From contig NZ_CP158374.1 in assembly GCF_040267705.1 (NCBI RefSeq), forward strand, positions 372,001 to 436,000: 64,000 bases of DNA. The letters are read 5' to 3'. How positions within the stretch are numbered: the first letter of the stretch is position 1; each line of letters begins with the position of its first letter. Below the pieces are notes generated by a model. That model was not told where the DNA came from, did not search any database, and saw only the letters and a list, made by a program, of their open reading frames with translations. The translations under genes were made by a program, and so were the position numbers. Shown here piece by piece: positions 53,699 through 62,141 of the stretch. Source of the DNA: Agromyces sp. G08B096. Lineage in GTDB: Bacteria; Actinomycetota; Actinomycetes; Actinomycetales; Microbacteriaceae.

Positions 53699-54720
53699 GC
53701 CGCGGCTCCTTCCTGGTGGGCGGCGCCGCGCGCCGCGGTGTCGATGCTCCGGCCGACGTGGTGCAGGTAGACGTCGTCGAGGCTGGGTCGCGACGCGGCG
53801 ACCGCGCCGAACGGGATGCCGCTGCCCTCGAGCGCCGCGATGACGCGGCCGACCGCGGCCGAGGCGTCGTCGGTGCGGGCGACGAGCGAGCCGACCGGCC
53901 CGTTCACCTCGACGACGACCTCGCGGAGCGCGGGGATGCCGGCGACCGCGAGCCGCACGGCCGCGGGGTCGGGCTCGAAGAGCGCGACGCGCACGGTGTC
54001 GCCGCGGAGGGCGGACTTCAGCTCGGCCGCGGTGCCCTGCACGACCTTGGTGCCGTGGTCGATGATGACGAGCTCGTCGGCCAGGCGGTCGGCCTCTTCG
54101 AGATAGTGCGTGGTGAGCACGACCGTGAGCCCGCCCTCGGCGGACAGTCGGCGGATCTCGGCCCACATCGCGGCGCGCGCCTCGGGGTCGAGCCCGGTCG
54201 TGGGCTCGTCGAGGAAGAGCACCTCGGGCCGGTGCACGAGCGCGCACGCGACGTCGAGGCGGCGGCGCATGCCGCCCGAGTACGAGCCGACCGCGCGCGA
54301 GCCGGCGTCGGTGAGGCCGAACTCGTGCAGCAGTGCCGTCGCCCGTTCGCGGGCGGCGATGCGGGAGAGCCCCCGCAGGCGACCGGCGAGCGCGAGGTTC
54401 TCCGCGCCGGTGAGGAGCGGGTCGGCGCCCGTGCCCTGCGACACGTAGCCGACGGCGCGGCGCACGGCCGCGGCATCCGTCGTGACGTCGTGTCCGGCGA
54501 CGCTCGCCCGGCCGGCGTCGGGGCGCGACAGCGTGGTGAGGATCTTCGTGGTCGTCGACTTGCCGGCGCCGTTCGGGCCGAGCATGCCGAAGACCGAGCC
54601 GCGCGGGACCTCGAAGTCGAGGCCGCGCAGGGCGGGCACGGGGGTGCGACCGCGGCGGTAGGTCTTCTCGAGCGCCTCGGCGACGATCGCGGTCGCTCCG
54701 GCACCAGTCATCTTGATCAT
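53695..54720 (-). CDS. ABC exporter ATPase (DrrA-like)
   Basis: 341 residues. Walker A GPNGAGKSTTTKIL near residue 48, Q-loop VGYVSQGTGAD, signature SYSGGMRRRL, Walker B VLFLDEPTTGLD and switch His in VLTTHYLEEADRLAD. The C-terminal 110 residues carry the DrrA regulatory extension (VARTDDASAAVGRVI and SLDDVYLHHVG). TACAGT lies seven bases before the ATG at 54720, so the mRNA is probably leaderless; CTGTAACAG at 54729-54737 is a small dyad over that -10. Substrate unknown. Confidence 0.92.
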   Translation of the reverse strand: MIKMTGAGATAIVAEALEKTYRRGRTPVPALRGLDFEVPRGSVFGMLGPNGAGKSTTTKILTTLSRPDAGRASVAGHDVTTDAAAVRRAVGYVSQGTGADPLLTGAENLALAGRLRGLSRIAARERATALLHEFGLTDAGSRAVGSYSGGMRRRLDVACALVHRPEVLFLDEPTTGLDPEARAAMWAEIRRLSAEGGLTVVLTTHYLEEADRLADELVIIDHGTKVVQGTAAELKSALRGDTVRVALFEPDPAAVRLAVAGIPALREVVVEVNGPVGSLVARTDDASAAVGRVIAALEGSGIPFGAVAASRPSLDDVYLHHVGRSIDTAARGAAHQEGAAA

Positions 54721-54782
54721 GCCGAGTACTGTAACAGATCAACTACCAAACCACACGAACTGATTCCGGCGCCGAACGACGA

Positions 54783-54810
54783 AGGACCGGCCCGCGAACG
54801 GACCGGTCCT
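54783..54810 (-). terminator. Hairpin terminator after copB
   Basis: AGGACCGG and CCGGTCCT form a perfect 8-bp stem with a 12-base loop, 18 bases downstream of the copper ATPase stop. Confidence 0.65.
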
Positions 54811-54828
54811 CCTCATCGTGAGGTGCGG

Positions 54829-57144
54829 CTAGCCGCGCTCGAGCACCGCCCTGGTGGATGCCTCGGGCGCGAGGTCGAGTCGCCGGAGCAGCTGCGCGTT
54901 CAGCGCCACGATCACCGTCGACAGGCTCATGAGGATGGCGCCCACCGACATCGGCAGCACGAACCCGATCGGCGCCAGCACGCCCGCCGCGAGCGGGACC
55001 GACAGCAGGTTGTACCCGGCCGCCCACCACAGGTTCTGCGTCATCTTGCGATACGTCGCCCGGGACAGCTCGATCACCGACAGCACCGATCGCGGATCGC
55101 TCGAGGCGAGCACGACCCCCGCCGAGGCGATCGCCACATCGGTGCCTGCGCCGATCGCGATGCCCACGTCCGCCTGCGCGAGCGCCGGGGCGTCGTTCAC
55201 CCCGTCGCCCACCATCGCGACCGTGAGTCCCTCGGACTGGAGCTCCTGCACCTTCGCCGCCTTGTCCTCGGGCCGGACGCCGGCGTACACCCGGTCGATG
55301 CCGAGCGCGACCGCGACCGACCGCGCCACCGGCTCGGCGTCGCCCGTGATCATCACGACCTGCACGCCGAGCGCGTGCAGCGCGTCGACGGCCTCCTTCG
55401 ACTCGGGCCGCACCTCGTCGGCCAGCGCGATCGCGCCCGCCACCTCGCCGTCGACCAGCACGTGCAGCACCGTCTGGCCGGCCTCGCTCCAGCCGGCGGA
55501 GGCGGCGAGCGGCTCGGCGCCGGCCCCGGCGAGCATCGCCGGACCGCCGACCTGCACCGCACGACCGTCGACCTCGGCGCGCACACCGACGGCGGCCGAC
55601 GCTTCGAACCCGGATGCCGCGGGCACGGCGAGCTGCCGCCGCGCGGCGTCGGCCACGATGGCCTTCGCCAGCGGGTGCTCGGAGTCGCCCTCCGCGGCCG
55701 CCGCGAGCGCCAGCACGCGGTCGGCGTCGAAGCCGGCGGCGGCGACGGCGTCGGTCACCGCCGGCTCGCCCTTGGTGAGGGTGCCGGTCTTGTCGAACAG
55801 CACGGCGCCGACGGTGCGCATCGTCTCGAGCGCGAGCCGGTCGGTCACGAGCACGCCGCCCTTCGCGGCCCGCTCGGTCGCGATCTGCACCACGAGCGGG
55901 ATCGCGAGGCCGAGGGCGTGGGGGCACGCGATCACGAGGACCGTGATGGTCCGGACGACGGCGTCGTCGGGGTCGCCGAGCAGCGTCCACGCGATCGCCG
56001 TGAGGACGGCCGCGCCGAGCGCGAACCAGAACAGCCAGCCCGCGGCACGGTCGGCCAGCCGCTGCGCCCGCGACGTGGACGCCTGCGCCTGGGCGACGAG
56101 GCGCTGGATGCCCGCGAGTGCGGTGTCGTCGCCGATCGCGCCGACCCGCACGCGGATCGCGGTGTCGGTCGCCACTGTGCCCGCGACGACGTGGTCGCCC
56201 GGGCCGCGGCGCACCGGCCGAGACTCGCCCGTGATCATCGACTCGTCGACGTCAGCCGTGCCCTCGATCACGTCACCGTCGGCAGGCACCCGCCCGCCGG
56301 GGCGCACGACGACCACGTCGCCGACCGCGAGCTCGGACGGGGCGACCCGCTCGATCGTGCCGCCGTCGGCGCCGCCGACCACCCGCTCGGCCTCGTCGGG
56401 CAGGAGCGCCGCGAGGGCGTCGAGCGCGCTCGAGGCCTGCATGATCGACTTCATCTCGATCCAGTGCCCGAGCAGCATGATCACGATGAGGAGCGCGAGC
56501 TCCCACCAGAAGTCGAGGTGGTGGCTGAGCAGGCCGAGGCTGGCGCCCAGGCTCGCGAAGTAGGCGACCGTGATCGCCAGCCCGATGAGGAGCATCATGC
56601 CGGGCTTGCGTGCCTTCAGCTCCGACCAGGCGCCGGTGAGGAACGGCTTACCGCCCCAGAAGTACATGACGGTGCCGAGGATCGGCGAGATCCATGCGAT
56701 CGCCGGGTTGTCGGGCAGCGGGTAGCCGAGGATCGAGGCGAACATCGGGCTGAACGCGATGGTCGGGATCGCGACGACGAGCATGATCCAGAAGAGGCGG
56801 CGGAACTGGCCGACGTGATCGCCGTGGCCGCCGTGGCCGCCGTGGCCTCTGTGACCGGAATGGCCGGCGTGACCGTCGTGGGCCTGATGCGCGTCGTGGC
56901 CGGCGTGGTGGTCGTGGCCGGCGTGCGCCTCGGATGCCTCATGCCCGGCGTGCATCGAGTGGCCCTCGTGACCGTCGTGGCCCTCGTGACCGTCGTGGCC
57001 CGCGTGCGCGTCGTGCGCCTGCGGGCCCTCGTGCCCGTGATGGCCCTCGTGCCCGTGATGGTCTTCGTGACCCTCGTGCTCGTCGTGTCCCGCGTGCGCA
57101 TCGTGCTCGTGGGCCGCGTGCTCCTCGCGCCGTGTGGTGTCCAT
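54829..57144 (-). CDS. copB: Copper-translocating P-type ATPase, CopB (P1B-3) type, with His-rich N-terminus
   Basis: 771 residues. The first 110 residues contain 36 histidines in repeated GHxGH and HAGHD patterns and no CxxC metal domain. The ATPase core follows: TGES actuator loop in ESMITGESRPV, transmembrane CPH metal site in VIACPHALGLAIPLV, phosphorylation site DKTGTLTKGE, nucleotide-domain HP in SEHPLAKAIV and hinge GDGVNDAPALAQAD. The CPH motif with a His-rich tail identifies the CopB group, which exports copper or silver (often Cu(II)). AGGAGG precedes the ATG and a CsoR-type operator lies 27 bases upstream, so it responds to copper with the 51063 operon. Confidence 0.93.
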   Translation of the reverse strand: MDTTRREEHAAHEHDAHAGHDEHEGHEDHHGHEGHHGHEGPQAHDAHAGHDGHEGHDGHEGHSMHAGHEASEAHAGHDHHAGHDAHQAHDGHAGHSGHRGHGGHGGHGDHVGQFRRLFWIMLVVAIPTIAFSPMFASILGYPLPDNPAIAWISPILGTVMYFWGGKPFLTGAWSELKARKPGMMLLIGLAITVAYFASLGASLGLLSHHLDFWWELALLIVIMLLGHWIEMKSIMQASSALDALAALLPDEAERVVGGADGGTIERVAPSELAVGDVVVVRPGGRVPADGDVIEGTADVDESMITGESRPVRRGPGDHVVAGTVATDTAIRVRVGAIGDDTALAGIQRLVAQAQASTSRAQRLADRAAGWLFWFALGAAVLTAIAWTLLGDPDDAVVRTITVLVIACPHALGLAIPLVVQIATERAAKGGVLVTDRLALETMRTVGAVLFDKTGTLTKGEPAVTDAVAAAGFDADRVLALAAAAEGDSEHPLAKAIVADAARRQLAVPAASGFEASAAVGVRAEVDGRAVQVGGPAMLAGAGAEPLAASAGWSEAGQTVLHVLVDGEVAGAIALADEVRPESKEAVDALHALGVQVVMITGDAEPVARSVAVALGIDRVYAGVRPEDKAAKVQELQSEGLTVAMVGDGVNDAPALAQADVGIAIGAGTDVAIASAGVVLASSDPRSVLSVIELSRATYRKMTQNLWWAAGYNLLSVPLAAGVLAPIGFVLPMSVGAILMSLSTVIVALNAQLLRRLDLAPEASTRAVLERG

Positions 57145-57170
57145 TCGATCGTCCTCCTGGGATCAGGCTA

Positions 57171-57185
57171 TACCCCATGGGGGTA
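57171..57185 (-). promoter_or_regulatory. CsoR-type operator ahead of copB
   Basis: TACCCCATGGGGGTA matches the operator at 51016-51030 in pattern. On the minus strand TATAGC (57172 to 57167) directly follows it and may be the -10. The remaining 57186-57403 has GC-rich sequence and no gene that I can support. Confidence 0.85.
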
Positions 57186-57403
57186 TTCGCGATAGGACAA
57201 CGGCGCGACCGGCATCCGCATTCCCGCACCGATCACGCGCGACGTGCTCGACGGTACCGGCGACGCGCGCGGGAGCCAACCCCCGCGGTGACGGCGCGAT
57301 CGACCGGGGCTGACCGGCGCGCGGCGTCCGCCCACGGCAGACGCCGTACGCGGCGGGCGAACACCGCGTGCGGGGCATCCGATCGCCGTGCTTGCATGAG
57401 CCC

Positions 57404-58420
57404 ATGGACCTGCTCATCCTCGGTGGAACGCAATGGGTCGGCCGCGCGCTCGCGGCCGAGGCGCTGGCGCGCGGGCACGCGGTGACCTGCCTCGCGCGCG
57501 GCGAAGCCGGCGAAGTGGCGCCCGGCGCCGACCTCGTGGTAGCCGACCGGACGCAGCCCGGCGCGTACGACGCGGTCGTGGATCGCGAGTGGGACGCGGT
57601 GATCGACGTCACGCGCGAGCCGCTGTTCGCGCGCGAGGCGGCGGCCGCGCTCGCGCCGAAGGCCCGGCTCGGGGTGTTCATCTCGACCGGGAACGTGTAC
57701 GCGCACCACGACGTGCCGGGAGGTGACGAGTCGGTCGAGCTCCTGCCGCCGCTCGAGGCCGACCGCTCGACGCCAGAGACCTACGGCGAGGCGAAGGTCG
57801 CGTGCGAGCTCGCGTACCGCGCGGCGTTCGGCGACCGCCTGCTCATCGTGCGGCCGGGCCTCATCGGCGGGCCCGGCGACCCGTCCGGCCGCACCGGTTC
57901 GTACGTCGTGCGCGCCGCCCGCGACACCGAGGCGCCGATGCTCGTACCCGACATCCCGGAGGCCGCGGCCCAGTTCATCGACGTGCGCGATCTCGTCGCC
58001 TGGGTGCTGCAGGCCGTGGAGGACGGTCTCACGGGCACGTTCAACGCCGTCGGCGACCGGTCGACGTTCGGCGCCCTGCTCGACGTCTCGCGCCAGGTCG
58101 GGGGGCACGCCGGCGAGGTCGTCGCCGCGCCGTCGACGTGGCTCGAGTCGCGGGGCGTGAACGAGTGGTCGGGCCCCGACTCGCTCGCGTTCTGGATCAT
58201 CGACCCGTCATGGTCGGGCTTCCAGGACCGGTCGAACACCGCGGCCGTGCACGCCGGCCTCCGCGTGCGGCCCGTCGAGGACTCCCTGGGCGACGTGCTC
58301 GCCTGGGAGCGCGAGCAGGGCCTCGACCGCGAGCGCGGCGCCGGGCTGTCGCCCGCCCGCGAGGCGGAGCTCATCGCCGACTGGCGCGCGTCGGGTCCGG
58401 GATCGCAGACGACGACCTGA
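57404..58420 (+). CDS. NAD-dependent epimerase/dehydratase (extended SDR)
   Basis: 338 residues. The Rossmann motif is LLILGGTQWVGRALAAEAL at the N-terminus, a GGTxxxG variant common in actinobacterial SDR proteins. FISTGNVYAHHDVPG follows, then YGEAKVACELAYR, which holds the Tyr-x-x-x-Lys pair. RPGLIGGPGDPSGR is typical of the extended family. The substrate is unknown; sugar nucleotides or reductase-like roles are possible. It is a single gene followed at 45 bases by the HutG-like gene with its own promoter. Confidence 0.85.
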   Translation: MDLLILGGTQWVGRALAAEALARGHAVTCLARGEAGEVAPGADLVVADRTQPGAYDAVVDREWDAVIDVTREPLFAREAAAALAPKARLGVFISTGNVYAHHDVPGGDESVELLPPLEADRSTPETYGEAKVACELAYRAAFGDRLLIVRPGLIGGPGDPSGRTGSYVVRAARDTEAPMLVPDIPEAAAQFIDVRDLVAWVLQAVEDGLTGTFNAVGDRSTFGALLDVSRQVGGHAGEVVAAPSTWLESRGVNEWSGPDSLAFWIIDPSWSGFQDRSNTAAVHAGLRVRPVEDSLGDVLAWEREQGLDRERGAGLSPAREAELIADWRASGPGSQTTT

Positions 58421-58465
58421 TCGGATGCCTCGGCGCGGGGCATCCGGCGCCGTTAGCGTGAGGGC

Positions 58466-59398
58466 ATGGCCCTCTCGCACGATCCGAACTGGCCCCGCGC
58501 GGGCGGCTGGCCCGCCCTCGACGACCTCGCGCCGGACGAACGCGCGGGACTCGCGCTCATCGGCGTGCCCGCCTGGCGCACCTCGCTGTCGCCGACCGCC
58601 GCGCACGCGACGCCCGCCGCGATCCGCGACGCGCTCGCCCGGTACAGCCCCGCGCTCGTCCCCGATCGGCGCTCCGCCGGAGCGGCCGCCCCGCTCGATC
58701 TCGACGAGGCGATCGCCGTGGTCGACGCGGGCGACGTCGACGAGCCCGACGGTCCGGAGGGCGAAGCCCGCACGCGTGCCGCGGTGCGCCGCGCCCTGGA
58801 GGTCACCGACACGGTTCTCGCGCTGGGCGGAGACAACTCGGTCACGGTCGCCACCGCGCTCGGCGCATGGGGCGAGGACCTCGGCACTGCCGGGCTCGTG
58901 ACGATCGACGCGCACTACGACCTCCGCGACGGCGTCTCCAACGGCTCGCCGGTGCGCCGGCTCGTCGAGGGGGGCCTCGACCCCGCGCGCATCGTGCAGG
59001 TCGGCATCGCGGACTTCGCCAATTCCGCGGTCTACGCACGGCGTGCTGCCGACCTCGGCATCACCGTCATCCACCGCGACGAACTGCACGGGCGGTCGCC
59101 GGCCGACGTCATGGCCGAGGCGATGGAGATCGCGGGCGCCGGCGGCGGGCCGGTGCACCTCGACGTCGACGTCGATGCGTGCGATCGCTCGGTCGTGCCC
59201 GCATGTCCGGCCTCGGTGCCCGGGGGCCTCGCGGCGTGGGAGCTCCGCGCGCTCGTCCGGGCCGCGGCGCGCGACCGGCGCGTGCGGTCGGCCGACCTGG
59301 TCGAGATCGACGCGACCGCCGACGCGCCCGACGGCCGCACCGTCCGGCTCGCCGCCCTCTGCGTGCTGGAGTTCGCGGCGGGGGTCGCGCTGCGCTGA
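58466..59398 (+). CDS. Arginase-family ureohydrolase, HutG (formimidoylglutamase)-like
   Basis: 310 residues. The binuclear manganese motifs are present: GGDNS near residue 120, TIDAHYDLRDG near 148 and LDVDVDACD near 233. The DAHYDLR wording is closer to formimidoylglutamase (DAHFDLR) than to agmatinase or arginase. It would turn N-formimidoyl-glutamate into glutamate and formamide, the last step of histidine breakdown, and hutI and hutU lie 3-5 kb downstream on the other strand. TAGCGT sits six bases before the ATG. The assignment rests on motif and neighbourhood. Confidence 0.8.
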   Translation: MALSHDPNWPRAGGWPALDDLAPDERAGLALIGVPAWRTSLSPTAAHATPAAIRDALARYSPALVPDRRSAGAAAPLDLDEAIAVVDAGDVDEPDGPEGEARTRAAVRRALEVTDTVLALGGDNSVTVATALGAWGEDLGTAGLVTIDAHYDLRDGVSNGSPVRRLVEGGLDPARIVQVGIADFANSAVYARRAADLGITVIHRDELHGRSPADVMAEAMEIAGAGGGPVHLDVDVDACDRSVVPACPASVPGGLAAWELRALVRAAARDRRVRSADLVEIDATADAPDGRTVRLAALCVLEFAAGVALR

Positions 59399-59419
59399 CC
59401 GCGGTGGAAGGCTGGCAGC

Positions 59420-59914
59420 GTGAAGACGTTGCTCGTCGTCCGCCACGCGAAATCCGACTGGGGCCACCCCGGGCTCGACGACCACGACCGGCCGCTGAAC
59501 GACCGCGGCCTCCGCGACGCGCCGCGCATGGGCGAGCGGCTCGCGGCGAGGGGGCTCGTGCCCGACGTCATCCGGTCGAGCACCGCACTTCGCGCGCGGA
59601 CCACCGCGGCGCTGCTCGCCGAGGCCCTCGGCCGCGATCCCGGCTCCGTCGAGCTCGACGCCTCGATGTACGCCACCGGCGCGGCGCACCTGCTGGAGGT
59701 GATCCGCGGGCTCGACGACGCCGCAGGCACCGCCATGCTCGTCGGTCACAATCCCGAGTCGAGCGCCCTCGTCGTGCGCCTCACCGGCGAGTTCGCCGAG
59801 CTGCCGACGTGCGCAGTCGCCGAGATCCGGCTGCCCGTCGATCACTGGGCGGATGCCTCCGCCGATGCGGCCGAGCTCGTCCGGGTCGACACGCCGAAGG
59901 ACGGGACGCGCTGA
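59420..59914 (+). CDS. SixA-like phosphohistidine phosphatase
   Basis: 164 residues of the histidine phosphatase superfamily. The RHG-type motif reads LLVVRHAKSDWGHPGL at the N-terminus, where VRHAK(S/T)xW is the SixA subgroup mark. SSTALRARTTAALLAE and MLVGHNPESS supply the second arginine and the second catalytic histidine. SixA removes phosphate from phosphohistidine proteins. GTG start 21 bases after the HutG-like stop, so co-transcription is possible but no functional link is evident. Confidence 0.88.
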   Translation: MKTLLVVRHAKSDWGHPGLDDHDRPLNDRGLRDAPRMGERLAARGLVPDVIRSSTALRARTTAALLAEALGRDPGSVELDASMYATGAAHLLEVIRGLDDAAGTAMLVGHNPESSALVVRLTGEFAELPTCAVAEIRLPVDHWADASADAAELVRVDTPKDGTR

Positions 59915-60047
59915 CGCGGAGCCGGCATCCGCTAGCAGCCGATCGAGCCAGCCACAACGGGTTCCGATGATCCGGCCGACGGCGCACGATGTCCGACGAG
60001 GGACGACGCGGGTCGGGAGATCCGATGGGCGGACGAAGGGAGCCATC

Positions 60048-60179
60048 ATGACGGACCAGGGAGCGGGAGCGAAGCCGAGCCAGGCCGAGGGCGAGGATCC
60101 GCGCGACGACGAGCAGCGCGTGGAACCGGCTCAGGGCAAGCCGTCCCAGGCGGAGGGTGAGGACCCCGACCGTTCGTGA
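60048..60179 (+). CDS. Small acidic protein with duplicated KPSQAEGEDP motif
   Basis: 43 residues. The decapeptide KPSQAEGEDP occurs twice, separated by a 15-residue acidic spacer; the protein has no hydrophobic core and is probably disordered. AAGGGAG at good spacing before the ATG supports translation. I do not recognise the family. The DUF503 gene follows 13 bases after the stop. Confidence 0.6.
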   Translation: MTDQGAGAKPSQAEGEDPRDDEQRVEPAQGKPSQAEGEDPDRS

Positions 60180-60192
60180 CAAGGGCGTCACC

Positions 60193-60489
60193 GTGTGGAT
60201 CGGCTGGGCCGAGTTCGACCTGCTCCTCGGCGACGTGCACTCGCTGAAGGCGAAGCGCGCGGTGCTCCGCCCGCTGCTCGCCGGGCTGCGGCGCGAGACC
60301 GAGGCGAGCGTCGCCGAGGTCGGTGCACACGACCTGCACCGCCGGGCCGTCGTCGGCGTGGCCGTCGTGGCGGCGAGCGCCGGATGGGTGGGCGATGTGC
60401 TCGACCGGGCCGAACGGCTCGCGGCCGAGCAGCCCCACCTGGTGCTGCTGTCGGTGCGCCGACGCCTTCGGCGGAGCGAGGACGATTGA
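60193..60489 (+). CDS. DUF503 family protein
   Basis: 98 residues. The N-terminus MWIGWAEFDLLLGDVHSLKAKRAVLRPL, cited in part as EFDLLLGDVHSLKAKR, is diagnostic for DUF503, and SVAEVGAHDLHRRAVVGVA is its second conserved strand. I take GTG 60193 as the start because family members begin M-W-x-G-W. AAGGG lies eight bases before it. The usual neighbour is infB-rbfA; here it is elsewhere. Function unknown. Confidence 0.88.
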   Translation: MWIGWAEFDLLLGDVHSLKAKRAVLRPLLAGLRRETEASVAEVGAHDLHRRAVVGVAVVAASAGWVGDVLDRAERLAAEQPHLVLLSVRRRLRRSEDD

Positions 60490-60497
60490 GCCGGCGC

Positions 60498-60554
60498 CCG
60501 ACCCGACCGCGCGTCGACGTCGGGTGCACCGGCGTCGCCGCGCGGTCGGGTCGG
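60498..60554. terminator. Large bidirectional hairpin
   Basis: A perfect 16-bp stem (60498-60513 with 60539-60554) encloses 25 bases that themselves fold by GACGTCGG/CCGGCGTC around GTGCAC. It lies between the convergent DUF503 and VOC genes and would terminate both. Confidence 0.75.
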
Positions 60555-60564
60555 ACGGCCAGGG

Positions 60565-61032
60565 TCAGACGCCGGACGGCGAGGCCGCGACGTCGAGGAT
60601 CCACGTCACGCCGAACGGGTCGACGAGCATCCCGAAGCCCGGGCTCCAGGCCGACGCGGCGAGGGGCTCGATGATCGTCGAGCCGACGGCGAGACGCTGC
60701 CAGACGGCGACGACCTCGTCGAGGGTCTCGCCGCTCACCGACACGAAGAACGGCCGGTCGGTGACGGTCGCGCCGTGTTCGCGCGTGGTCGATCCGGCGT
60801 TGCCGGCCGAACCGCCGGATTCACCGGGGATGTCGTACGCCATCACGCGGAATCCGGTGGGTGAGTCGACCCGGCCGAAGACGATGCCGTCGGCGCCCGG
60901 GGCATCCTTCGGCATGCCGACGTCGCCGTAGGTGGTCGCGCTGAGTTCGCCGCCGAAGACGGAGCGGTAGAACTCGAGCGCCTGGCGCGCGTCGCCGCGG
61001 AAGTTGAGGTGGGTGGTCGTGGTCAAGCTCAT
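60565..61032 (-). CDS. VOC-family protein, PhnB-like
   Basis: 155 residues with one glyoxalase/VOC unit pair of the PhnB/3-demethylubiquinone group: THLNFRGDARQALEFYRSVFGGEL at the N-terminus, in part NFRGDARQALEFYRSVFGG, and GFGMLVDPFGVTWILDV at the end. Metal-ligand positions are incomplete, as in many PhnB-like proteins, so enzymatic activity is uncertain. GGAGGAACCGAC precedes the ATG. It diverges from a WYL regulator with a perfect palindrome between them, a common paired arrangement. Confidence 0.85.
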   Translation of the reverse strand: MSLTTTTHLNFRGDARQALEFYRSVFGGELSATTYGDVGMPKDAPGADGIVFGRVDSPTGFRVMAYDIPGESGGSAGNAGSTTREHGATVTDRPFFVSVSGETLDEVVAVWQRLAVGSTIIEPLAASAWSPGFGMLVDPFGVTWILDVAASPSGV

Positions 61033-61080
61033 GTCGGTTCCTCCGGTGATCGCCCGGGCGATTCCCGGGGGTACCACCAG

Positions 61081-61092
61081 ACTGTCGACAGT
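61081..61092. promoter_or_regulatory. Perfect palindrome between VOC and WYL genes
   Basis: ACTGTCGACAGT is a perfect 12-bp palindrome midway between divergent starts (61032 and 61135), well placed as a shared operator for the WYL regulator. Confidence 0.55.
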
Positions 61093-61134
61093 GCAGGTCA
61101 GATCGTGTCCTGGACTCCGAGTACCTTGAGGGAC

Positions 61135-62109
61135 ATGACCGCACCGACATCGCGACTGCTGCAGCTCCTGTCGCTGCTGCAGACCCGGCGCGACTGGCCC
61201 GGTGCGGTGCTCGCCGAACGTCTCGGCATCAGCGACCGCACCGTGCGCCGCGACGTCGACCGGCTCCGAGAGCTCGGGTACGCCATCACCGCGACCATGG
61301 GGCCCGACGGCGGCTACCGCCTCGACGCCGGCGCCGACCTGCCGCCACTGCTCTTCGACGACGATCAGGCCGTCGCGCTCGCCGTCGGCCTGCAGACGGC
61401 GGCCGTCGCCGGCGTCGAGCTCGAGGAGGCCGCCCTCCGAGCGCTCACCACCCTGCGGCAGGTGCTGCCCAGCCGGCTGCGACACCGGATCGACGGCCTC
61501 GAGATCGTCGCGATCCCGGGTCGCCCCGGCGACGGGCCCACGGCACCCGTCTCCGCGGAGACCCTCGTCGAGCTCTCCACGGCGATCCGGGCCCGACAGG
61601 TGCTGCGCCTCGACTACGCCTCAGCGGTTCCGCATGCCGAGCCGGCACGGCACCGCGTCGAGCCGCACCACCTCGCATTCGCCGGCGGCCGCTGGTACCT
61701 GCTCGCCTGGGACCTCGACCGCGCCGACTGGCGCGTCTTCCGCGCCGACCGGGTCGCGCCTCGCACCCCGCTCGGCGGGCGGTTCGAGCCCCGTCCGGTG
61801 CCGGGCGGCAGCGCGGCCGCCTTCCTGTCCGCCCGCTTCAAGGGCTCGCGCGACGCCGACGAGTGGCCATGCACCGGAACGGTGGAACTGGGCCTGCCCG
61901 CCCGCGAGGTGCTGCCCTTCGCCGGCGACGGCACGGTCGAAGACCTCGGCGACGGGCGATGCCGGCTGCGCTCCGGCTCTTGGTCGTGGGTCGCGCTTGC
62001 GGCAGCGCTGAACCGGTTCGACACCGACATCGACGTCGTCGAGCCCGAGGAGCTGCGAGCGGCGTTCCGCACGCTCGCCGAACGGAACGCCGCCACCGCG
62101 GGCCGGTAG
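61135..62109 (+). CDS. YafY/DeoR-type HTH regulator with WYL domain
   Basis: 324 residues. An N-terminal HTH_11 domain (RLLQLLSLLQTRRDWPGAVLAERLGISDRTVRRDVDRL, in part LAERLGISDRTVRRDVDRL) is followed by GYRLDAGADLPPLLFDDDQ, and then a WYL domain with HHLAFAGGRWYLLAWDLDR. A WCX-like C-terminal part ends the protein. WYL domains bind small ligands or nucleic acid. GAGGGA precedes the ATG. The divergent VOC gene is the likely target. Confidence 0.9.
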   Translation: MTAPTSRLLQLLSLLQTRRDWPGAVLAERLGISDRTVRRDVDRLRELGYAITATMGPDGGYRLDAGADLPPLLFDDDQAVALAVGLQTAAVAGVELEEAALRALTTLRQVLPSRLRHRIDGLEIVAIPGRPGDGPTAPVSAETLVELSTAIRARQVLRLDYASAVPHAEPARHRVEPHHLAFAGGRWYLLAWDLDRADWRVFRADRVAPRTPLGGRFEPRPVPGGSAAAFLSARFKGSRDADEWPCTGTVELGLPAREVLPFAGDGTVEDLGDGRCRLRSGSWSWVALAAALNRFDTDIDVVEPEELRAAFRTLAERNAATAGR

Positions 62110-62141
62110 GCGGAGGCGCGAAGCCGGGGTCGGCCGGCGCG

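Noticed and set aside
52096..54720. GntR gene and ABC exporter as part of the copper response
   Set aside because: They have their own -10 boxes, no CsoR-type site and no metal motifs; position between copper genes is the only link.
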